18,616 nucleotides of DNA from an uncultured Fretibacterium sp. (GTDB lineage: Bacteria > Synergistota > Synergistia > Synergistales > Aminobacteriaceae), in NCBI RefSeq assembly GCF_938030725.1, contig NZ_CALHIQ010000005.1, forward strand, positions 1 to 18,616, written 5' to 3'. Position numbers and translations under genes: made by a program. Below, piece by piece: positions 13,021-18,616 of the stretch. Within the stretch, counting starts at the first letter, position 1. The number at the start of each line of letters is the position of its first letter. A model generated the notes under the pieces. That model saw nothing but the letters and a program-made list of their open reading frames with translations, was not told where the DNA came from and ran no database searches.

Positions 13021-16000
13021 ATGCGATTCCAAAAGTGGTTGTTTCCAACGATCCTTGCGGTGCTCTGCCTCTGCCTTGGGGCGGCGCCGGGCCGGGCTGC
13101 CCTTCCGGCCGGGGTGCAGAGTTTTGCCCCGACGGGGAGGGTTTCGGACAACGTTTCCTTCCGTCTGGTCTTTAAGAACGCCGTCGCCGCGAAGAAGGAC
13201 GTGGGGAGGGCAATGGGGGTTGAGGAGTTCCCCTTCGAGGTGACGCCGGCGATACAGGCCGAGGGGAAGTGGCAGAACGAAACCACCTTCACCGCGCGCC
13301 TCCTGACGCCGCTCCGCATGGGAACGTCCTACACGGCGCGCCTTCGGGAGGGCCTGACGGACCGAAAGGGCAAGCAGATCCCGTCCGGATCTTTCTCCTT
13401 CCAGACGGACCCCCTGACGCCGACCGCGGTCAAGGCTGTCATGGGACGCGACGGCGCGCGCCTCACCCTCGCGTTCAACATGCCCGTGGCGCCGGCGGTC
13501 CTGCAGGGATTCCTCCAGATCGTGAACGAGAAAGGAGAAAAGCTCCACTTCTCCCTTCAGGGCGCCGCTCCAAACCGATCGGTTCAGGTCCTCGTGCCGC
13601 TGGGGCAAAGCCTGTCCCGCCAGACGCTGACCGTTCGTATCGCGGCGGGCCTGACCTCCGGCGAGGGGAACCTGGGCCTTGCGCAGGACTTCTCGTCCCG
13701 GGTAGTCCTTGAACCCCAACTGACCGTCGAGGGGATCCAGGGAGATGAGGGCCTGATCCAGGCGTCCTTCAACTTCCCCATCGATCCGGAGAGCGTCCGG
13801 GACTTCGTCGCCATTGAGCCACCGGTAGAGTTTCGTCTGGACTCCAACTGGAGCGGGAACGCCCTTCAGATTCGCGGGGACTTCGAGCCGCGCAGCCGCT
13901 TCGTCGTGACGCTGCGACGGGGGCTGCCCTCCAAGGAGGGCGGGCTTGCCCTGAAGGAGGACTTCAAGCAGGCCGTCATCATGCCGGACCTGGAGCCCAG
14001 CGTTTCCATCCCCACGTCGGGGACCTACCTCACCGCCATGGGCGGTGGCCTCATCCCCCTGGAGCTGGTGAACGTCAAAAAGCTGCAGGTGAACCTGTGG
14101 CGCCTCTATGAAAACAACATCCCCTACGTTATCCGCGGAGATTACAACAGCTTCTCGAAGGACCTGGCGCGACGGGTGTACAGCCGCGAGTTCAAGCTCG
14201 ACCTGCCCCTGAACGAGCACGTGCGGCGCAGCCTAGCCGTGGACGAGCTCGCCAGCGGCGACCGGGGGCTGTTCCTGCTCTCCGTGCGCGATTTGGATGC
14301 GGAGTACTGGGACGAGGAGAACCAGATCCTCAACCTCAGCGACCTGGGAGCCGTCGCCCGCGTGTGGGAGGACGGACTGATGCTCTGGGTCAACACCCTC
14401 TCGGGCACGCAGCCCGTGTCCGACGCGGAGGTCCGCATCTACTCCGGAGCCAACCAGGTGATCGCCCAGGGCAAGACGGACGCGGAGGGCATCTTTGCCT
14501 TCGATCGACCGGAACCATGGGGCACGGACGCGGGGGAACAGCCTCGCCTTGCCGTCATCTCAAGCGGCAGAGACCTGACCTACGTGCAGCTCACGCGGAG
14601 CCTGCTCTCGCAGGAAACGTTCGACACGGCGGGGCGCCCCTGGCTCCGGGAGGGGTATGACGCCATCCTCTTCGCGCCGCGCGATATCTACCGCACAGGC
14701 GAAGAGGTCCCCTTCAAGGCCATCGTCCGCGGCACGGACCTCTCCACGCCCGCTCCGTTCCCGGTCCTCTTCACGGTGCGCGACCCCATGGGGCGCCGCA
14801 CGGAACAGCAGACGATGACGCTGAGCGATATGGGCAGCGCCCTCTTTACGCTGAAACTCCCCGCAAACGCGCTGACGGGGCTCTGGTCGGCTGTGATCTC
14901 CGTCCCCGGACGCGAGGAGAGCCCCATGGCGTCCATGAACTTCCACGTGGAGGACTTCGCGCCGCCACGCATTGAAGTGAAGATGAGCACGAACTCGAAA
15001 GCCCTCACCCACGGGGACGACTTCAAGGCTGCCATCACCGCGCGCTGGCTCTTCGGCGCCGACGGGGCGGGACTGCGCTACAAGACGTTCTGGAGCGCCA
15101 AGGACTCCCCCTTCGAGCCGACGCAGGATCGGTGGAAGGGCTACACCTTCGGCGACAGCTCAAGGAAGTTTGAGGGCGCACGAAACGACATGGATGAGGG
15201 GCAGCTCGACGCCTCGGGGCGGGCCACCTCAACGCTGACCCTCGACGCCGAATGGGAGGCGGCCTCCACCATCGCCGTGACCCTACGGACGGAGGTTATG
15301 GAGGACGGCGGGCGGTGGGTCAGCGATTCCATCACCCTCCCCTACTTCCCCACCTCTTGGCTTTTGGGCATTGCGGCAACGGAGGAGCAGATGGCGGTGA
15401 ACCACGACCTCACCTTCCGGATCGCTGCCATCGATCCCCAGGAAGAGCCCGCCGACCCCGGCGACCTCACCGCCTCGCTCTACCGCGTCAGGTGGAACTA
15501 CAACATCGTGGAGGTGGATGGCTATCGGCGCTGGCAGAGCTCTGAGGAGCTGACCCTTGTCGAGGAAAAGCCGGTGACGTTGAAGGACGGCCTTGGCTCC
15601 GTCTCCTTCCGTCCCGAGGAGTGGGGGACCTATCTGGTACGGGTGTCCGACATTGACGACAACGCGCGGGCTGCGATGCGCTTCTACGCCAGCGACGCGA
15701 GGTATGCCGAGCGCGGCGGCTCCCCCATCCTGGACCGCGTGGGCGTCTCCATGGATCGGGAGTTCTACAGGGTCGGCGACACGGCAAAGGTGACGCTCAC
15801 CACTCCTTTTGAAGGTCTTTTGCTGTTCAGCGTCGAAGGGGCCCGCCCGATCTCCCGCCAGGTCCGCAAGGTGGACGACCCCGAGATCACGGTCGAGGTC
15901 CCCGTCACGCAGGACATGGTCCCCAACGGCTGGATCACGGCGTGGCTCGTCCGCCCCGTCAGCGAGGAGGACGCCTCCGCCTGGGGGACGCACCGCGCCG

Positions 16001-18360
16001 TCGGCGCCGCGCGCCTCAAGGCGGACCTGACGCCGTACAAACTGGACGTGGCCATGGAAGCGGTGGACAAGGTGGAGCCAGCCTCGACCCTGCCGGTCAG
16101 CCTGACGCTCAAGGACGCAGAGGGCAAGCCGGTTCAGGGAGATGTGGCGCTGGCGCTGGTGGACGACGCCGTCCTCGGCCTGACCGGGTACAAGACGCCG
16201 GACCTGTTGAACCACTTCTGGGGGTTGAAGAAGCTCAATTCCGAGGGGTATGACCTCTACGACCTCCTGATCCCCGTGGAGTCCCGCGCGACGGAACCGC
16301 TGCACCCCGCCGGCGGCGCGGGGATGGCGGCCCTTGCGGGAGCAGGCTCAAACGTGCAGCGCTTCAAGATACTCTCGCTCTTCCAGGGACTGCTCTCCGC
16401 CGACGCGGAGGGACGGGTGAAGGCGGACCTCGACGTGCCCGAGTTCAGCGGACGCGGTCGTCTTTTCGCCGTCGTCGCCTCGCAGAATCACTTCGGGATG
16501 GCCGAACAGCCGGTGCAAATCGCCCGCAGCGTCGTCACCGAGGTGAACCTTCCGCGCTTTGCCGCGCCGGGAGACGTCTTCGTCGCGCCTCTGTCGATCT
16601 TCAACGCCTCCACCGAGGCGCGGGACGTCACGCTCTCCATCTCCGCGGAGGGCGGCCTGAAGGTTGCGGAGAGTCAGAAGACCCTTCGCGTCGAGCCTGG
16701 CGCTCAAGCCCGCTGGGAGACCGAGGTCAGCGTGCTGGAGCCGGGGGACGTAAGCTGGGACGTCGTGACCTCATGGACCGAGGAAGGCGGACAAAAGGAG
16801 TACCGGCAGACGATCGACCTGCCCATTCGTTCCCCCTGGCCCGTCGTGTCCCGATCGGGCTCCGGAGTCTTCGAGTCCGGAACGACCCCCATCGACATCC
16901 CGGTGTCGGACTTCTCAGGAACTATCTCCGGAACGCTTAGCCTCGCGGACACGCCCATGGTGGACCTGACGCGGGCAGTGACCTACCTGCTGAACTACCC
17001 CTACGGCTGTCTGGAGCAGACGCTTTCCGCGTCCTGGCCCTTCCTGGTGCTGCCGGACGCCGTGTCGGCACTGGACCCGCTCTTGGTCAACGACCAGCTG
17101 GTGCGCGACCGGATGGAGACCGCCATGGCGAAGCTGCAGTCGATGCAGCTCTACGACGGTTCCTTTGAGACGTGGCCCGGGACGGGACACCCCTACGTGT
17201 GGGGAAGCGTCTATGCGGCGCACTTCCTGGTGGAGGCGCAGCAGGCGGGAGTGGACTGCCCGAAGGACATGCTGGCAGGGGCTATGAACTGGCTGCACCA
17301 GTTCCTCGCCTCCATGCCTGGCGACGACTATCCCACGGCGGAAAAGGACGACTTCACGGCGAAGGCGTATGCCACCTACGTGCTCGCGCGAAATGGCGAG
17401 AAGCCGTTGGGTTGGATCGAGTACCTGCGCGAGAATCGGGAGAACATGTGGCCGTCGGGCCGAATCTGGCTAGCCGGCGCCCAGGCCGTGATCGACGGAC
17501 GGGGCGATGCACTTCGTGAGCTGGCTCCCGTTGACTCGAAGCTTCCCCAGGCGGCGCGTTGGCGGACGCTCGAATCCGACGTCCGAAACGCGGCGCAGCT
17601 CCTCTCGCTCTGGATGGAGGTCGAGCCACAAGCCACCGAGGCTGTCGCGCTGGCGGCGTCCCTCGTGAAGTGGGGACAGGAAAATCGGTGGTACAGCACT
17701 CAGGACAACGCAGCGGCCCTGATGGCGCTTGCGCGCTACAACCTGAAGGTCGGCGCCGAGAAGGCGAACCTCCAGGGGACTCTGACCGATGGGACGAAGG
17801 ACCTGCTGACCTACAAGAGCGGAAGCGCTTCCTCCATCGCCGCGTCCGAACTGCCCGCCCGCGTCACGTTGAACGTGCAGGGTACGGGCAGAGGGTACTA
17901 CACCTGGAACGTCATGGGGACGCCCAAGTCCCAGCCCAAGGCCGAGAAGCGAGGAATCGACGTCGAGTGCGCGTGGTACGACGAGAAGGGCGGGGCTCTG
18001 GACCTCACGCAGCCCATCCCACAGGGCACGCGGATGCAGGCGGTCCTCACCCTGAAGCCCTCTCTGCCCGTCAGCGGACTGGCGGTTTCCTGCTTGCTCC
18101 CGGCGGGCCTTGAGCTGGAGAATCCGCGGCTGGATCCGGGCCTGGACGATGCCGCCGGGTCCTACGGCGTCGTCGGAGACGTCCGGGACGACCGCCTCCT
18201 GCTCTTCTTCGATCGCCTTGGGGGGGAGCGGACCTACAGCTTCAAGGTGCGGGCCGTCACCCGCGGGACCTTCGTCGTTCCACCGATCTCAGCGACCGGA
18301 ATGTACGATCCGGCCGTACACTTTACGGGCCGGGGGCAGCCCGACCTGACCATCAAATAA
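13021..18360 (+). CDS. exported bacterial alpha-2-macroglobulin family protein (thioester type)
   Basis: A 1779-residue protein that should work as a protease trap in the periplasm or on the surface. Residues 1-26 are a signal peptide (FPTILAVLCLCLG core, APGRA/A cleavage). There is no lipobox, unlike the lipoprotein YfhM of E. coli. Two Ig-like (Big_5-type) domains follow at ~135-200 and ~237-320. Then come macroglobulin domains, including YDAILFAPRDIYRTGEEVPF near 545 and GVSMDREFYRVGD near 908. The central A2M domain starts near 1121 (LLSADAEGRVKADL). The thioester domain carries the reactive motif GCLEQT (C1330, E1332, Q1333), followed by DGSFETWPG, and C-terminal beta domains complete the protein. 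Proteases cleaving a bait region would expose the thioester. AAGGAGG with 6-nt spacing supports the start. No pbpC lies beside it in this window; a strong terminator follows. Confidence 0.95.
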   Translation: MRFQKWLFPTILAVLCLCLGAAPGRAALPAGVQSFAPTGRVSDNVSFRLVFKNAVAAKKDVGRAMGVEEFPFEVTPAIQAEGKWQNETTFTARLLTPLRMGTSYTARLREGLTDRKGKQIPSGSFSFQTDPLTPTAVKAVMGRDGARLTLAFNMPVAPAVLQGFLQIVNEKGEKLHFSLQGAAPNRSVQVLVPLGQSLSRQTLTVRIAAGLTSGEGNLGLAQDFSSRVVLEPQLTVEGIQGDEGLIQASFNFPIDPESVRDFVAIEPPVEFRLDSNWSGNALQIRGDFEPRSRFVVTLRRGLPSKEGGLALKEDFKQAVIMPDLEPSVSIPTSGTYLTAMGGGLIPLELVNVKKLQVNLWRLYENNIPYVIRGDYNSFSKDLARRVYSREFKLDLPLNEHVRRSLAVDELASGDRGLFLLSVRDLDAEYWDEENQILNLSDLGAVARVWEDGLMLWVNTLSGTQPVSDAEVRIYSGANQVIAQGKTDAEGIFAFDRPEPWGTDAGEQPRLAVISSGRDLTYVQLTRSLLSQETFDTAGRPWLREGYDAILFAPRDIYRTGEEVPFKAIVRGTDLSTPAPFPVLFTVRDPMGRRTEQQTMTLSDMGSALFTLKLPANALTGLWSAVISVPGREESPMASMNFHVEDFAPPRIEVKMSTNSKALTHGDDFKAAITARWLFGADGAGLRYKTFWSAKDSPFEPTQDRWKGYTFGDSSRKFEGARNDMDEGQLDASGRATSTLTLDAEWEAASTIAVTLRTEVMEDGGRWVSDSITLPYFPTSWLLGIAATEEQMAVNHDLTFRIAAIDPQEEPADPGDLTASLYRVRWNYNIVEVDGYRRWQSSEELTLVEEKPVTLKDGLGSVSFRPEEWGTYLVRVSDIDDNARAAMRFYASDARYAERGGSPILDRVGVSMDREFYRVGDTAKVTLTTPFEGLLLFSVEGARPISRQVRKVDDPEITVEVPVTQDMVPNGWITAWLVRPVSEEDASAWGTHRAVGAARLKADLTPYKLDVAMEAVDKVEPASTLPVSLTLKDAEGKPVQGDVALALVDDAVLGLTGYKTPDLLNHFWGLKKLNSEGYDLYDLLIPVESRATEPLHPAGGAGMAALAGAGSNVQRFKILSLFQGLLSADAEGRVKADLDVPEFSGRGRLFAVVASQNHFGMAEQPVQIARSVVTEVNLPRFAAPGDVFVAPLSIFNASTEARDVTLSISAEGGLKVAESQKTLRVEPGAQARWETEVSVLEPGDVSWDVVTSWTEEGGQKEYRQTIDLPIRSPWPVVSRSGSGVFESGTTPIDIPVSDFSGTISGTLSLADTPMVDLTRAVTYLLNYPYGCLEQTLSASWPFLVLPDAVSALDPLLVNDQLVRDRMETAMAKLQSMQLYDGSFETWPGTGHPYVWGSVYAAHFLVEAQQAGVDCPKDMLAGAMNWLHQFLASMPGDDYPTAEKDDFTAKAYATYVLARNGEKPLGWIEYLRENRENMWPSGRIWLAGAQAVIDGRGDALRELAPVDSKLPQAARWRTLESDVRNAAQLLSLWMEVEPQATEAVALAASLVKWGQENRWYSTQDNAAALMALARYNLKVGAEKANLQGTLTDGTKDLLTYKSGSASSIAASELPARVTLNVQGTGRGYYTWNVMGTPKSQPKAEKRGIDVECAWYDEKGGALDLTQPIPQGTRMQAVLTLKPSLPVSGLAVSCLLPAGLELENPRLDPGLDDAAGSYGVVGDVRDDRLLLFFDRLGGERTYSFKVRAVTRGTFVVPPISATGMYDPAVHFTGRGQPDLTIK

Positions 18361-18394
18361 GTGCAGGCTGACGGGATCAAGCGAAGGTAAAACG

Positions 18395-18427
18395 GGGGCG
18401 GACGCCTTTAAGGTGTCCGCCCCTTTT
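18395..18427 (+). terminator. strong Rho-independent terminator of the macroglobulin gene
   Basis: A 13-bp stem (5' arm 18395-18407, GGGGCGGACGCCT; 3' arm 18411-18423, AGGTGTCCGCCCC, with one G-T wobble) closes a 3-nt loop. TTTTGCTT follows directly. It lies 34 bp after the TAA of the macroglobulin gene. Confidence 0.9.
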
Positions 18428-18454
18428 GCTTCAGATGCAGGTCGCTCGACCTAT

Positions 18455-18541
18455 TTTAGGGAAGCGCTGATTAATCTTAAAAAGTTGTTAAAAGCAATCA
18501 AGGAGCATCAAACGAAGGGTATCCTTCAGTGCTTCCCTAAA
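18455..18541. mobile_element. MITE-like inverted-repeat element
   Basis: Two 16-nt arms face each other: TTTAGGGAAGCGCTGA at 18455-18470 and TCAGTGCTTCCCTAAA at 18526-18541. They are perfect inverted copies except at one base (G in the left arm against A in the complement of the right). The 55-bp AT-rich interior has no coding capacity. If the element proper begins at GGGAAGC, it is flanked by TA on both sides, as expected for a TA target duplication. A small hairpin GAAGG-GTAT-CCTTC abuts the right arm. It looks like a non-autonomous transposon remnant; no transposase is present in the window. Confidence 0.55.
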
Positions 18542-18550
18542 TTTTAAAAT

Positions 18551-18616
18551 GGGGCTACGCCCCAATCCCCACGCGCTTCGCGCGGCCTGATGAAGTTTCA
18601 GGCACTGAAGGGAGCC
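18551..18616. repeat. run of three small hairpins and a partial copy of the inverted repeat
   Basis: Three stem-loops follow one another: GGGGC-TAC-GCCCC at 18551-18563, CGCGC-TTC-GCGCG at 18572-18584, and CCTGA/TCAGG at 18586-18602. GCACTGAAGG at 18602-18611 exactly matches the reverse complement of the right arm and adjoining bases of the element at 18455-18541. That suggests another member of the family begins here and runs out of the window. None of the hairpins has a U-run, and no reading frame stands out. Confidence 0.4.

Noticed and set aside
13066..13078. Possible lipobox at the cysteines of the macroglobulin signal peptide
   Set aside because: The residues before C16 and C18 (AVL and LCL) do not fit the lipobox pattern, while a standard signal peptidase I site follows at GRA-A.

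Overview
The window is compact, GC-rich bacterial DNA. It has two transcriptional blocks that diverge from about 12.75-13.02 kb. Everything recognisable from 155 to 12750 lies on the minus strand, and one very large gene fills 13021-18360 on the plus strand. The source looks like a strictly anaerobic, motile, two-membraned bacterium. Evidence includes an adenosylcobalamin-dependent ribonucleotide reductase, an oxygen-binding di-iron (ODP-like) protein beside a soluble chemoreceptor, a periplasmic alpha-2-macroglobulin, and the rapZ-yvcK-whiA cluster. That combination fits Synergistota, but this is inference, not a database result.

Reading the minus block in transcription order: rapZ, yvcK, whiA, pgk and tpiA are tightly packed. 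rapZ/yvcK share an ATGA overlap, yvcK/whiA are 4 bp apart, whiA/pgk share a TGATG overlap, and pgk/tpiA are 36 bp apart. Next comes a 656-residue exported protein of unknown function, 43 bp after tpiA, ending at a hairpin terminator. The cluster joins carbon and cell-envelope regulators (RapZ, YvcK, WhiA) to two glycolytic/gluconeogenic enzymes. nrdJ (class II ribonucleotide reductase) follows, then an extended -10 promoter candidate. The last three genes are an FMN-dependent nitronate-monooxygenase-like oxidoreductase with a C-terminal cysteine cluster, an ODP/FprA-type metallo-beta-lactamase-fold protein, and a short chemoreceptor with no sensor domain and no membrane segment. The block ends at a 9-bp hairpin at 57-79. 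A 15-codon plus-strand tail at 1-48 may be the end of a convergent neighbour.

The most interesting locus is the ODP-chemoreceptor pair (155-1792). It matches the architecture reported in Treponema denticola, where a stand-alone di-iron protein senses O2/Fe for a sensorless cytoplasmic receptor. Here a cysteine-rich flavoprotein lies directly upstream, which raises the possibility of a three-gene redox-taxis module.

On the plus strand, a 1779-residue alpha-2-macroglobulin with an intact CLEQ thioester site and a signal peptide but no lipobox ends at a strong terminator. No pbpC partner is visible. The last ~250 bp hold no gene. They contain that terminator, an 87-bp inverted-repeat element that looks like a MITE, and a run of small hairpins with a further partial copy of the repeat at the window edge.
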